64,000 nt of DNA from Latescibacteria bacterium UBA6620 (GCA_002433075.1 DJHM01000033.1:1-64000), one strand, 5' to 3'. Numbered from the stretch's first letter, positions 35,658 to 45,753 are shown. Numbers and translations are program-made. Notes: generated by a model from the sequence alone, not told the origin.

Positions 35658-38159
35658 TCAGGCTACACGTCGTCCGAACAGTTCCGCGAAACGGAGGAAA
35701 TCTGCAAAGCCGATCTGACCGTCCCCATCGAGATCGAAGCGGGATTCGAACGATGGCTGTCCGTCGATCGACCCGAACCCCGCCGCGAACAGAACGAAGT
35801 CGGAGAAACCGATCAGGAGATCTCCGTCGAAGTCGGCCTGTGCGATCTCGTCCGTTTGAAACGGTTCAAGAAACGGGGTGATCCGAACTCCGATGCCCCT
35901 TGGTCCATCGCCGATCCGATAGGTCTGGATGACCGAAAGGGTCTGAGCATCGAACACCACTAGGTCGTTCGAATCCTGATTTGCCACATAGATCCTGGAT
36001 CCGTCTTTCGACACCGTTAATCCACGCGTGTTCTGCCCGGTGGACAGGACGGGTAGCGTCTGCGAAACCAGTCCCGCGATCGGATCGATCACGAGCAGAT
36101 TACCGTTCTCGTGGCTCGTCGCATAGATCCTGTCGCTCGTCGGAGACGCCGCTAACCGGAAGATCCCTCCCTCCGTCGACACGGTCCTGACCTGTTGTCC
36201 ACGCTCCAGGTCGATCACTCCAACGCCGCCGTCGAAACCCGACACGAAAAGCAATCCACCGTCATTTGAAATCGCGAGCGACCTCGGACTCGACAAGACG
36301 GGGATGATCGAGGTCACCGAGGCAGACGCCACGTCGATGACCAGTACCTGGTTCCCATCGATGTCCGTCACATACGCGGTATCGCCATCCGCCCGGGTGG
36401 CAACGCCAAAGGGCCCATCGACGACCGCCGTAAGGTTGATGCGCTTGACCTCCCGAAGCGTCAGCACATCCACGACCGAAAGACTCCGTGCGTCCGAATT
36501 CGTCACGAACAGCGTTTTCCCTGCTGCGTCCACCGCGAGATCGAGCGGGCCGAACCCCACATCGATCTGCGCCAGCGTCCGATGCGTGGCCGTCTCGATC
36601 GCTGTGAGGGTGCGTCCCGACTGGTCGGGCGTACCGGTATTGGCCACGAACAGGACCTCCTCATTCGGGGTCATGGCGAGGCTGTGCGGTGTGTCCCCCG
36701 TCGGAATCCTTGCGACCTCCGACCCCGTCCCCGAGTCGACCACCGAAATCAGCCCCGAGCCAGATTGCACGACGTAGAAAACCGGCGCGCCCGACATATC
36801 CAGGACCGTGAATTCGCGAGCCGGTTCGGACTCAGCCGGAAAGCTGCTGGTGTTCCCCACCGCGTCCGTCGCCCTCACGCGATAGCTCAAGGTCGTGCCA
36901 GGGGGTTGAGCCCCGAGATGCCCTTCCCAGATGTCCCCGCCCGTGTGTTGCAACGGGCTCGTCATGAATGCGCCCGATCCGTTGACCTGGCAGGAAACCT
37001 CCGCCGAGACAATCCCGTCATTGTCCGTTACCTTCATCTGCACGAGGTAGGGCCCACGGACGTCTGGCGTGTTGACTGGCAGCGCCTGCTCCACGAGAAG
37101 GGGAAACCCCGGAATCGTCAGCCCGATCGTAAAATCGATCCCGGCCGCGACCCGTCCCGCGCCCACCCGGACCACACGGGAGCCATCGAGCGTCGACACG
37201 TTGTCGTAGAATTCCACAGGGAACCCGTGCTCCAGGTTGCTGAAGATTCCACCGAGATTCTCTTCCGAAACTGAACCCGATACCGGCGCGATCGACAGGT
37301 GGTAGTCTCCCGGGGGCAGGCCCTGAATCTCATATCGCCCATCTCCCCCTCGGCCCCGGTTGTCACCCGCCGATCCGGAAAGCGAACTGGCCACGGGAAG
37401 CCCCGTCGTTCGGCTGTGGGCCACAACGTGAACGCCGAATGCCGCGTCCCCGTTCGCTCTGAACACCTGCCCGGTCAGTGTTCCTGTTTCACTCGCTCGC
37501 AGACCCGGATAGAGATGGGTCATCGCCGCAATGTCATCCGACGCGAGCGTGCGCCCTGTCCCCTCGGGCGAGGCGAACGGATGCATGGTCGGCCGGATGG
37601 TGGAAATGCCGTCCAGCGGCGTGTGATCCAGTCCGAGCAGGTGACCAATTTCGTGCGTCATCGTGTCCTGCAGATCCACCACCCCGCCACGCGTGTTTAT
37701 GACTTCCGAAACCGAAAAATTGAAATCCCTGCCGTTGAAGGTGATGTCCGTGTCCGTGATGTTGCCGAAGGAGTCCCAGTTGATCGTCGTGATTGCGATG
37801 ATGCCCGATCCTCTGGGCGCGCCGATGTCGAACCCCGTGGCGTCGAATAAAATCGTGTTCCGCCGGTCCGTGCTCGACTTCACGAAAGACCCTGTACCTT
37901 CATCCACAAACGACAGGTCAGACGTGGCCACCCCCTCCCACGCTCCGAAACTGTCCCGCACGATCCGCAATACGGCCTGGCTGTCGAAGGGAAAGCTTTT
38001 CACGTTCACGGAAAAGGCCACTCCGTCACGAACGGAGGATGCGGGCCATTTCACCCTTACGATGCGCCCGAACTCGTTGAAATCGATCTGTGGCACGTAG
38101 GCGCCCGCTGGCGCCAGGCCAAGAAGTAGAAGAGGAAGGATGAAAAGGGTGCGCTTCAT
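35658..38159 (-). CDS. Secreted matrixin-like metalloprotease with YVTN propeller and EF-hand tail
   Basis: An 833-residue exported protein. The signal peptide is residues 1-20 (FILPLLLLGLAPAGA). A matrixin-type zinc protease domain follows, with HEIGHLLGLDH at 169-179 and the Met-turn region IRPTMHPF. A carboxypeptidase-regulatory-like beta domain (GTLTGQVFRANGDAAFGVHVVA) and a region beginning VSCQVNG come next, then a seven-bladed YVTN propeller (PHSLAMTPNEEVLFVANTG and repeats) from about 450 to 760. The tail has two EF-hand-like loops (DFDGDLLIGFSDF and DLDGDGQIGFADFLRFAELFG). The function is probably extracellular proteolysis with docking. It closes the topA-led minus-strand run. Confidence 0.88.
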   Translation of the reverse strand: MKRTLFILPLLLLGLAPAGAYVPQIDFNEFGRIVRVKWPASSVRDGVAFSVNVKSFPFDSQAVLRIVRDSFGAWEGVATSDLSFVDEGTGSFVKSSTDRRNTILFDATGFDIGAPRGSGIIAITTINWDSFGNITDTDITFNGRDFNFSVSEVINTRGGVVDLQDTMTHEIGHLLGLDHTPLDGISTIRPTMHPFASPEGTGRTLASDDIAAMTHLYPGLRASETGTLTGQVFRANGDAAFGVHVVAHSRTTGLPVASSLSGSAGDNRGRGGDGRYEIQGLPPGDYHLSIAPVSGSVSEENLGGIFSNLEHGFPVEFYDNVSTLDGSRVVRVGAGRVAAGIDFTIGLTIPGFPLLVEQALPVNTPDVRGPYLVQMKVTDNDGIVSAEVSCQVNGSGAFMTSPLQHTGGDIWEGHLGAQPPGTTLSYRVRATDAVGNTSSFPAESEPAREFTVLDMSGAPVFYVVQSGSGLISVVDSGTGSEVARIPTGDTPHSLAMTPNEEVLFVANTGTPDQSGRTLTAIETATHRTLAQIDVGFGPLDLAVDAAGKTLFVTNSDARSLSVVDVLTLREVKRINLTAVVDGPFGVATRADGDTAYVTDIDGNQVLVIDVASASVTSIIPVLSSPRSLAISNDGGLLFVSGFDGGVGVIDLERGQQVRTVSTEGGIFRLAASPTSDRIYATSHENGNLLVIDPIAGLVSQTLPVLSTGQNTRGLTVSKDGSRIYVANQDSNDLVVFDAQTLSVIQTYRIGDGPRGIGVRITPFLEPFQTDEIAQADFDGDLLIGFSDFVLFAAGFGSIDGQPSFESRFDLDGDGQIGFADFLRFAELFGRRVA

Positions 38160-38183
38160 GCGTGGTCGCGTTGAACGAATCCC

Positions 38184-38573
38184 TCAATCGGGATGAAGAC
38201 GTACAGGAATCGGATTCGAGGGATCGACGTGCCAAACTTCGCGCTGACCGTCCCCATCCAGATCTGCGGTCGCACGAGCGGAGTAAGTGCCGTAGTCGGT
38301 CTCGACCGCGTAGCGAAACCTTCCGGGCACGTCGTCCCACTTCAGAACATCACTCGTATTTGCACGACGTGAGGACAGATAGGTTCCAAACAACGCGTGG
38401 TGATTCTGTTGCAGTTTGTGAATGCTGGTCAGAATGACGTGAGCCCGCGCCCTCTCTTTCTCATCGGACGTCCGGGTCGTGAACTTCACCGCCAGGAGAC
38501 TGCAGATCGCGAAAAGAAGCACGAGGACCACCCGGGACTGGCTGTAGAGCATCCTTCCGTCCAGATTATCCAT
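38184..38573 (-). CDS. Pilin-like single-pass protein of unknown function
   Basis: A 129-residue protein. One N-terminal hydrophobic helix (RVVLVLLFAICSLLAVKF, about residues 14-31) continues into a long amphipathic helix (RARAHVILTSIHKLQQNHHALFGTYLS). A small beta domain follows, ending in DLDGDGQREVWHVDPSNP. This looks like a type IV pilin-like minor subunit, but no type III leader cleavage motif is visible. It overlaps the stop of the preceding lipoprotein gene by eight bases. The metalloprotease gene begins 24 bases beyond its stop. Confidence 0.55.
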   Translation of the reverse strand: MDNLDGRMLYSQSRVVLVLLFAICSLLAVKFTTRTSDEKERARAHVILTSIHKLQQNHHALFGTYLSSRRANTSDVLKWDDVPGRFRYAVETDYGTYSARATADLDGDGQREVWHVDPSNPIPVRLHPD

Positions 38574-40248
38574 CAGGACCTCCTGCTTCTTGGACCACCG
38601 TCCTCAGCACACGTTCCAACGCCGACTCCCATCGTGCGGGCACCTCCACCGTGTCCACCCACGCTGTCACCGGCTCCGCGGGCCGGAACGGGGAGACCTT
38701 ACCCGCGTCCCAGACTGAATCTTCGTCCAGGTCCCCGAAGGCGTCGATCGCGTACCGACCCGCCTGCAACCTCTCGATCACGAAAACCGAATCTCTCGCC
38801 GCGACCCGTACCCTTCGCTCGCTCGACGTGTCCAGCGAGCGGCCCCGAACTACGGTCGGATAGGTCGTCGCCCGCAGTCGACCGAACAGGGATGCCTCTT
38901 CGGATCTCCCCGTCACCCTGAATCGGAATCGTGGCGGAGCCTTAACCGCATTGCCAGCCAGGTCCGCGATCCCTGCCCCCAGCTCCAATCCATAATCTCC
39001 CTCTGCCCAGGGCTCGGTCGACTGGTATACGAGTTCATTGGGACGTCGCCATCGGGCGACTCCGGACGGAACTTCAGCACGCACTTCGGGTTCAGCGGAT
39101 CCTTCGTCGACCTCGACTTCCTGGAAGAGCGGCGAGGGCAGGTTCTCTCCCATCGCCTCGTCGAACACGATTCGTAGGACGACATCCGGTGACACAACCG
39201 CTCCGTCGGCCGGATCGATCGTGGAAACCCCCGGGTCACGGGTATCCGGGCGGCCGTCGCCTTTCACTTCCACGGAGGATTCGACCCCCATGTTCCCGGT
39301 AGAATCCCGCGCACCCACAACTGCGATCCGATAGACTTCTCCCTCGGTCTGCGGTGAAGTCGCGATCCACATCACCGTCGCATCCTCGGGATCGAAGGTC
39401 GTCGCCCGCACATCCAACCCTGTCACGCTCGTCGTGCCGGGCTCCGCCACCGCCTCGTCCCACCAGATACGGACGTGCGTGCGATCCCGTGTCGATGCCG
39501 ACACCACCAATGGACCCGTCGTATCCCTCACGACGGGTCGGATTCCGCCGAGTAGAACACGGGATGTATCGGAAACCAACTCGACGGTGGCCGGCGCGAT
39601 TCCCAACCCATCCAACTCGGGAGTGTAGGTTCGATCCCGATCGACATCGGTAAACGCGAACACTCTGTAGCGTCCCGCGCCCAGCCCCGGAAAACGGAAA
39701 GTTCCGTCCGTCCCGATCTGAGTCACGTAGCTGGGCTCATCGCGCCCGGGATCGGGATCTCGGTCCCCCAGGTCAAACGCCCATACGTAAACCGCGTGGC
39801 CTTCCCCTGAACGGACCGCGCCCCCGATCTCACCCCGGCTGATTCGATCCCCAGTCGAGAAGGCGAAATCGTGGGAAGCCGCCATGCGATTTCGCTCTTC
39901 GTCCGCACTCTCGGCCCCGATGCTCACCCGGTAAGTTCGATTCGATCTCAACGAGGGAGATACGTCGATGATCAACCGCCGCCCTTTCCATTTCAGCCGA
40001 GGCTCGGACGCGTGGCGCGGAGTCACGAACACCGATCGTTCCACGCTGCGGCGGTGCATCGGTTCGCTGAACGTGATCTCGATCGACACGTCCTCGGCGA
40101 CCCCGACGGCCTGGGCGGCCGGCAAGGTCGACACCACGCGGGGAGGTACGCGGTCCGGTGGCCCTCCGGGCGGAGGCGCCTGATTGGCGCACCCCAGAAA
40201 CAGAATAAGCGCGGCCGTCGCCGCGCTCATCGATCCGTTATCTCTCAT
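38566..40248 (-). CDS. Secreted lipoprotein with bacterial Ig-like domains
   Basis: A 560-residue lipoprotein. A short signal ends in the lipobox LFLGC (Cys about residue 20). The first Ig-like (SbsA-type) domain opens with PPRVVSTLPAAQAVGVAEDVSIEITFSEPM, and a second starts near DPGVSTIDPADGAVVSPDVVLRIVFDEAM. Between and after them are DUF-like beta domains with calcium-type loops (AFTDVDRDRTYTPELDGLG, DAFGDLDEDSVWDAG). It is probably anchored outside the cell, with an unknown ligand. GAGG lies upstream of ATG 40248. It follows xerC by nine bases in the same chain. Confidence 0.75.
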   Translation of the reverse strand: MRDNGSMSAATAALILFLGCANQAPPPGGPPDRVPPRVVSTLPAAQAVGVAEDVSIEITFSEPMHRRSVERSVFVTPRHASEPRLKWKGRRLIIDVSPSLRSNRTYRVSIGAESADEERNRMAASHDFAFSTGDRISRGEIGGAVRSGEGHAVYVWAFDLGDRDPDPGRDEPSYVTQIGTDGTFRFPGLGAGRYRVFAFTDVDRDRTYTPELDGLGIAPATVELVSDTSRVLLGGIRPVVRDTTGPLVVSASTRDRTHVRIWWDEAVAEPGTTSVTGLDVRATTFDPEDATVMWIATSPQTEGEVYRIAVVGARDSTGNMGVESSVEVKGDGRPDTRDPGVSTIDPADGAVVSPDVVLRIVFDEAMGENLPSPLFQEVEVDEGSAEPEVRAEVPSGVARWRRPNELVYQSTEPWAEGDYGLELGAGIADLAGNAVKAPPRFRFRVTGRSEEASLFGRLRATTYPTVVRGRSLDTSSERRVRVAARDSVFVIERLQAGRYAIDAFGDLDEDSVWDAGKVSPFRPAEPVTAWVDTVEVPARWESALERVLRTVVQEAGGPDG

Positions 40249-40257
40249 CAGAATTCC

Positions 40258-41157
40258 TCAAGCGCGGGGGTGCGCCTGCCGGTAAGCCCGCTTGAGTCGT
40301 TCGACACTCACGTGTGTGTAGACTTGGGTCGTCGACAGACTCGCGTGGCCCAGCATCTCCTTCACGGCGTTCAGGTCAGCCCCCGCATCCAGGAGATGGG
40401 TCGCGAACGTATGCCTCAACGCGTGGGGGCCCAGCTTTCGGCCGGTTGCGCGTGACAGATGACGCACCACCCGGTCCTGAGCCCCGCTCGCGCTCAACGG
40501 CCGACCCGTGCGCGTCAGGAAGACGTGTGTTTCGTCGCCTCGCGCGGGTCCCCGATCGCTGAGATATCGGCCCAGGGCGGCAGCTGCCTGTCTCCCGATC
40601 GGCACGATACGCTCCTTGTTTCCCTTGCCCACCACCTTCACGACCCCCGCGTCGAGATCAACCCGATCGAGCGTCAGCCCTACCAGTTCTCTCAGCCTCA
40701 AACCCGATCCATACAGAAGCTCGAGCATGGCCTGATCCCGGGCTCCAAGCGCGTCCGTCGGGTCGACAGATTCGATAGCCGCCCGCGCCTCCTCCAGTGA
40801 CAGGTGCGATGGAAGGCGTTTCTCTACCTTGGGGGGAGACACCTGCAGCGCCGGGTTCTGGTCCAGGTCGCCCACCCGACACAAGTGTGAGAGAAAAGTA
40901 CGGACGGCCGCCAGCTTCCGTCCGATCGAGCCCCGGCTGAATCCTTCCTGGTTCAGGTATCCCAGGAACGCGCGGATGTCGTTCCGCGTGAGGTCGTTCC
41001 AACCTTTGCGTGGGACCCGGTCCTTCAAATACGTTTCGAATTGGGACAGATCGGTGCCGTAAGCTCGGCAAGTATGGGGGGACAGATGGCGCTCTCGACC
41101 CAGAAAGTCGAGAAAGCCCGATGCGGCCGATTGCAGACCCTCTGCCGCGGAGACCAT
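40258..41157 (-). CDS. xerC: Tyrosine recombinase XerC/XerD type
   Basis: A 299-residue recombinase that resolves chromosome dimers at dif. The SAM-like core-binding domain is N-terminal (FLDFLGRERHLSPHTCRAYGTDLSQFETYL). The catalytic domain has Arg in YGSGLRLRELVGL, Lys in GKGNKERIVPI, HxxR in HALRHTFATHLLDAGADL, His in LGHASLSTTQ and Tyr in VYTHVS. The frame is open further upstream into topA, but ATG 41157 gives the normal length. Unlike the integrase at 6476-7465, all catalytic residues are in one intact frame. It lies 35 bases after topA. Confidence 0.93.
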   Translation of the reverse strand: MVSAAEGLQSAASGFLDFLGRERHLSPHTCRAYGTDLSQFETYLKDRVPRKGWNDLTRNDIRAFLGYLNQEGFSRGSIGRKLAAVRTFLSHLCRVGDLDQNPALQVSPPKVEKRLPSHLSLEEARAAIESVDPTDALGARDQAMLELLYGSGLRLRELVGLTLDRVDLDAGVVKVVGKGNKERIVPIGRQAAAALGRYLSDRGPARGDETHVFLTRTGRPLSASGAQDRVVRHLSRATGRKLGPHALRHTFATHLLDAGADLNAVKEMLGHASLSTTQVYTHVSVERLKRAYRQAHPRA

Positions 41158-41192
41158 CGCAGCACCATCAGGTCGAGCGGAATCGGCCCGGC

Positions 41193-43475
41193 TCAGCTGG
41201 CTGCCCTCCGACGTCCCCGGCGACGCGTCGGTCCGTTCTCTTCCATCAGTTGTTCGCACGTCTCCAGATCGAGCGTCGACGGATCGGTGCCCTTGGGGAT
41301 TCGATAGTTCTCCCCGCCTTTCTTGATGTAAGGGCCGTATCGACCATTCAGCACCTGCACTTCGCCGAAGTCCTTGATCACGTTCTTTGTCTTGTTCTCC
41401 CGACCCTCTTTTATGATCTGGATGGCCTCATCGAGTTCCACGGCCGTCGGATTGCGTTCCTCGAGCGAGAAATACTCGCGTCCAATCCGGACGTAGTAGC
41501 CGTAGCGGCCGTGGTTGACGAGCACTTCCTCCCCATCCATCTCTCCGAGCGTTCTCGGGAAGGCGAAGTAGCCGAGTGCCTCGTCCAGCTCCACCTCATA
41601 AATATCCTTGTCGTTGGGTACGGAAGCGAACAGGGGTTTCTCCTCATCTTCGCGGGTGCCGATCTGGACCATCGGCCCAAACTTGCCCAGACGCACACTC
41701 ACAGGGCGACCCGTTTTCGGATCGTCACCCAGAACGCGAACCGTCCGTGCGGTCGTCGGGTCCACGTTCTTGTCCTTGTCGGTCACCGTGTCGACGAACG
41801 GTGGGTAGAACTCGCGCATCATCTCCTGCCAGCTCTGCCCCCCCTTGGCAATCTCGTCGAACTCATCCTCGATCTTGATAGTGAAACCGACGTCGACGAT
41901 GTCCGAAAAGTGCTCGACGAGGAAGTCGTTGACCACCTCTCCAGTGGCCGTTGGGCGCAACTTCCGGTCTCTCGTGCGTTCCACATAGCCCCGATCCTGG
42001 ATCGTCGAGATGATGGGTGCGTAGGTGGACGGACGGCCGATGCCTTCCGACTCCAGCTTTTTGACCAGAGACGCCTCCGTGTAGCGTGGCGGAGGCTTCG
42101 TGAAATTCTGATCCAGCTCGAGGTCGGACAGGTCGAGAATCTGCCCCTCTTCCACTTTGGGCAGGATCACATCCTGGTCTTCCAGCGCGGCATCCGGATC
42201 ATCTGAGCCCTCGGTGTAGGCCTTCAGGAATCCGGGGAACAGGATTCTCTGCCCCTTCGTCTCGAACAACAGCTCCTTTTTCTCTCCGGCCTCGATCTTG
42301 AGAGTCGTGTGCAGAATCCGCGCTTCTTCCATCTGCGTCGCCAGCGTCCGTTTCCACACCAGATCGTAAAGCTTGTAGAGTTGTGGAGTCAGATGGTCTT
42401 TGACGTCGCTCGGCTTGATCGACAGTTTCGACGGCCGGATGGCTTCGTGCGCTTCCTGCGCGCCACGACCAGTTGTCTTGAACGTGCGAGGCTCGTCGAC
42501 CGCGTACTCGTCGCCATACTCCTGAACGATCACATCGTGCGCCTGAGACAGAGCTTCATCCGACAGGTTGACCGAGTCCGTCCTCATATAAGTAATGAGT
42601 CCGCCCTCGTACCCGGGGATCTCGAAGTTCCCCTCGTAGAGCTGCTGCGCGACGCGCATCGTCTGGGCCACAGAGAACGACAGCTTCCGGGACGCCTCCT
42701 GCTGAAGCGTCGATGTGATGAACGGAGCGACCGGTTTCCGCCGTCCCTCGCGTTCGGCCACCTCCTTGACCAGAAATGTGCCTGCCCGCGCGCTTCGATC
42801 GATCTCCTTTGCCGCCTCTTCGTTCGGCACCTTCTTCTGCTTGCCGTCGATCCGTGACAACTCAGACTGGAAGGACGGCGATTCGAACATCGCCTTAATC
42901 TTCCAGAACTCGTCCGGCTTGAACGCGCGGATCTCGCGTTCCCGCTCGACCAGGATGCGAACGGCCACGCTCTGAACGCGTCCGGCGGAAAGCCCGCCTT
43001 TGATCTTCCTCCACAACAGCGGCGAGAGGTTGTAACCGACCGCCCGATCGACCAGTCGCCTGGCCTGCTGCGCGTCCACCAGCGACTGATCGACGTCGCG
43101 AGGATTCGCCAGCGCCTCCTCGATCGCGCGCTTCGTGATCTCGTGGAAAACGATTCGTCGAATCGGGTTCTTCTCGATCTTCAAAGCGGAAATCAGGTGC
43201 CACGAGATCGACTCTCCCTCGCGATCTTCGTCCGTCGCAAGGTAGACCGTCGTATCCTTGTCGATTTCCTTCTTGAGCTCCCGGATGATCTTCCTCTTTT
43301 CGTCCGGCACTTCGTAGTTCGGGACGAAATCCTGCTCGGGATTGAAGCCCAGCTCCCTTGCCGGGAGATCCCGAATGTGACCCATGGACGCCACCACCTT
43401 GTATTCCTTGCCTACAAAGTTAGCGATCGTCCGCGCTTTGGCCGGGGACTCAACGATGATCAGATTCTTCGCCAT
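41193..43475 (-). CDS. topA: DNA topoisomerase I (type IA)
   Basis: A 760-residue enzyme that relaxes negative supercoils. The Toprim domain has IIVESPAKARTI with the catalytic Glu and YLATDEDREGESISWH with the Mg-binding Asp residues (about 81-91). The active-site Tyr296 is in GGLITYMRTDSVN. The tail contains four or so TopA_C repeats (VRLGKFGPMVQIG, VLVNHGRYGYYVRIG, VLNGRYGPYIKKG) instead of zinc fingers and ends in a basic stretch (TRRRGRRRAAS). It begins the operon-like chain topA-xerC-lipoprotein-pilin-like-metalloprotease. Confidence 0.97.
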   Translation of the reverse strand: MAKNLIIVESPAKARTIANFVGKEYKVVASMGHIRDLPARELGFNPEQDFVPNYEVPDEKRKIIRELKKEIDKDTTVYLATDEDREGESISWHLISALKIEKNPIRRIVFHEITKRAIEEALANPRDVDQSLVDAQQARRLVDRAVGYNLSPLLWRKIKGGLSAGRVQSVAVRILVEREREIRAFKPDEFWKIKAMFESPSFQSELSRIDGKQKKVPNEEAAKEIDRSARAGTFLVKEVAEREGRRKPVAPFITSTLQQEASRKLSFSVAQTMRVAQQLYEGNFEIPGYEGGLITYMRTDSVNLSDEALSQAHDVIVQEYGDEYAVDEPRTFKTTGRGAQEAHEAIRPSKLSIKPSDVKDHLTPQLYKLYDLVWKRTLATQMEEARILHTTLKIEAGEKKELLFETKGQRILFPGFLKAYTEGSDDPDAALEDQDVILPKVEEGQILDLSDLELDQNFTKPPPRYTEASLVKKLESEGIGRPSTYAPIISTIQDRGYVERTRDRKLRPTATGEVVNDFLVEHFSDIVDVGFTIKIEDEFDEIAKGGQSWQEMMREFYPPFVDTVTDKDKNVDPTTARTVRVLGDDPKTGRPVSVRLGKFGPMVQIGTREDEEKPLFASVPNDKDIYEVELDEALGYFAFPRTLGEMDGEEVLVNHGRYGYYVRIGREYFSLEERNPTAVELDEAIQIIKEGRENKTKNVIKDFGEVQVLNGRYGPYIKKGGENYRIPKGTDPSTLDLETCEQLMEENGPTRRRGRRRAAS

Positions 43476-43689
43476 ACCCTTCCTTCCGCTCCAGCCGAAC
43501 CGGCAGAGCCCATCGAGATATCCATTCAGGTCTTACTCGGGGACGCGAGAAGCGGATTGAACCACCTACGACTGGCATTGAACCACGGGGAGAAAACCGT
43601 GGTCGATCGACATTAAATCGGGTAGGGCCCCGATCCGGAGAACCGGCAGAGCTGGTTCGGTGCAAACATAAGAGCGCCCTTCAGTCATG

Positions 43690-45753
43690 TCAAGGTAACG
43701 GCCGTTTTGCGCCCTCCTCGCCTTCCCGGCTACGCTTTTCGCCACCCACGATCCACAGTTCCAGGGCCAGGATCGCCAGTGCTGCGAGAAGGATGGGCTT
43801 CCAGATTTCTATTCCCCGGCGATGCGCTCGTACGACCGACCCGAGAGTCTCCTCGGCAGCGACCTCGACGACTCTTGACCCCGGCAATCGCTCGGAGAGC
43901 GCGTCGATCCCAAGCCTTGTTGTCTCCGATTCTTCTGCCGCGACGTTGACTGCCAGCCTATCCGCGCGACGCCCTCTGGATCGGATCTCGTAGACCCCCG
44001 GAGTGTCGAGGATCCCCGCATCCCAGATTCTTCGTTCGCCCTGATCTTCAACCCAGATTGCGCGCACTGTGCCATCGGGCTGAACGAGCTGTCCTTCTCT
44101 TTCCTCCGTCTCCGCTGCAGGGCGCGTGACTGACCTTCCCGCAACGAAGTCCGATCGCCCAAAGCTGCCCGATGCGAGGTAGCGCGATGCACGATGCACA
44201 AGCGGTACGAACAGCCCCGACAGCGCCAGGTCGCTCCACTCCGGATCCGTGTTGGAAGTCAACAGCAGGACGCGTCCGTCGCCGGCTGTCGATTCGGCGA
44301 GTGCAACCGCTCCATCCGTATACGACAGAATCGCACCTACCCCCGGCCCGGCCTCCAATCGATATCGAACCTTGAACTCGGGGCTATTGAAGGCGTTCGG
44401 ATCCACCAGCTGTCGCACAACGACGTGCCCATCTTCGGGCGGCTTGAGTTTCACGTGCGTCAATCCTCCCGGCCGGCCTTCGATGCCGACTAAGCGGCCC
44501 GGCAGAATCCGAGGTAGAAAGCGCTCGTTATAGATGCGCGTATTCACATCCGGAGGCAGAAACATCAACAGCCCACCCCCCGTCTCCACGTGCTCCGCCA
44601 ACACGTCGATCTCCGATCCCGGATTCGACATCCACACCACGATGACGTCGGACTCCGCCACCGACTCCGACGTCAATCGGTCGACAACCCCGACGTCGAC
44701 GGCGTCTCCCTCCGCTGCCAGCACCTGCTCCACGAAGTGACGATCGTTGGTGGACCCGACAAGCGTCACCCGAATGCGGTCCGGCACGTGCACAACCGAT
44801 CTGCGAACGTTGTCTTCAACCAGGTCGTCGCTCGCCTCCAGTTCGGCGCGTATCACGAGGTCGCCCCCCGTCTCCGGAGTAAACGGCACATCGACCGAAA
44901 GTGTCTCTCCGGCAGAGAGGGAGACCAGCCGCCGTGCGACCCGGCGCTCGTCGACCGATACGTCGACCCCGACCTCGGGGCGTGCTGTCCGACCGTGATT
45001 TACGAGGGTCACGGTCAACGATGTCCTCGACCCGACTCCGAGCAGGCCGCCCGCAACACTCAACTCAGCCACCGAAACGTTCGCGCCAGCCCGCTCCACC
45101 GGACGCACAATAAAAACCGTCGAGGCTTGAAGCCCATCGATCGAATCGCGTATTCCCAGCCACCCGCCCGCAACGAAGTCCGATAGAATGAAAACCTCGC
45201 GGTTCAGTTGCTCGACACCCGTGAGAAGCCCTCCAGCCATCTCCAGCGCGGGAGTCACATCGGTTGCCGCGTAACCTGGCGCAAGATCCCGGATCGCCAG
45301 TCTGACATCGGCCACCGTACCATCTCCCACAAGCTCGGCACGTTCATCGAACACGATCACCCGGACGTCGTCCTGCGAATCGAAAAGGGAAAGCGTCTCG
45401 TCGAGTCTCTCCCGAATCCCGTCGAACACCCCCGTGTACCTCATACTCAAGGACCGATCAACGAGAATGACCGCTGACGTGTGAGCCCCACCCCCCTGTG
45501 CCGCTTCCTTCAACGTAGGACGCGCAAAGGCCAGCGCCAGGAGCGCAATCAGCAAGGTGCGCAGCAAGAGCAGTAGCCATTGCTTGATGCGCACACGACG
45601 CATGCGATCGTGTTGCAATGACTGAATCAGGGCTACGTTGCTGAACGGCACGGTTACCGTGCGGCGCCGGTTAAGCAGGTGGATCAGAATCGGCGCGAGC
45701 GCGACCCACAGGCCGTGCAGCATCGCGGGGTTGGCAAAGGACAGTCCAAACAA
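43690..45753 (-). CDS. BatA/VWA domain membrane protein
   Basis: A 687-residue inner-membrane protein. The N-terminal BatA two-helix motif is clear (PILIHLLNRRRTVTVPFSN and WLLLLLRTLLIALLALAFARP). A von Willebrand A-like domain follows, with the metal-site start AVILVDRSLSMRYTGVFD. Further beta domains lead to a C-terminal transmembrane helix (ILLAALAILALELWIV). Bat-type proteins are associated with MoxR ATPases, but no moxR lies in the window. The start is TTG at 45753; an internal ATG is ten residues later. Its exact role is unknown. Confidence 0.85.
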   Translation of the reverse strand: MFGLSFANPAMLHGLWVALAPILIHLLNRRRTVTVPFSNVALIQSLQHDRMRRVRIKQWLLLLLRTLLIALLALAFARPTLKEAAQGGGAHTSAVILVDRSLSMRYTGVFDGIRERLDETLSLFDSQDDVRVIVFDERAELVGDGTVADVRLAIRDLAPGYAATDVTPALEMAGGLLTGVEQLNREVFILSDFVAGGWLGIRDSIDGLQASTVFIVRPVERAGANVSVAELSVAGGLLGVGSRTSLTVTLVNHGRTARPEVGVDVSVDERRVARRLVSLSAGETLSVDVPFTPETGGDLVIRAELEASDDLVEDNVRRSVVHVPDRIRVTLVGSTNDRHFVEQVLAAEGDAVDVGVVDRLTSESVAESDVIVVWMSNPGSEIDVLAEHVETGGGLLMFLPPDVNTRIYNERFLPRILPGRLVGIEGRPGGLTHVKLKPPEDGHVVVRQLVDPNAFNSPEFKVRYRLEAGPGVGAILSYTDGAVALAESTAGDGRVLLLTSNTDPEWSDLALSGLFVPLVHRASRYLASGSFGRSDFVAGRSVTRPAAETEEREGQLVQPDGTVRAIWVEDQGERRIWDAGILDTPGVYEIRSRGRRADRLAVNVAAEESETTRLGIDALSERLPGSRVVEVAAEETLGSVVRAHRRGIEIWKPILLAALAILALELWIVGGEKRSREGEEGAKRPLP

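Noticed and set aside
43476..43689. Possible gene between topA and the VWA gene
   Set aside because: Only short frames without domains or ribosome-binding sites; treated as intergenic.
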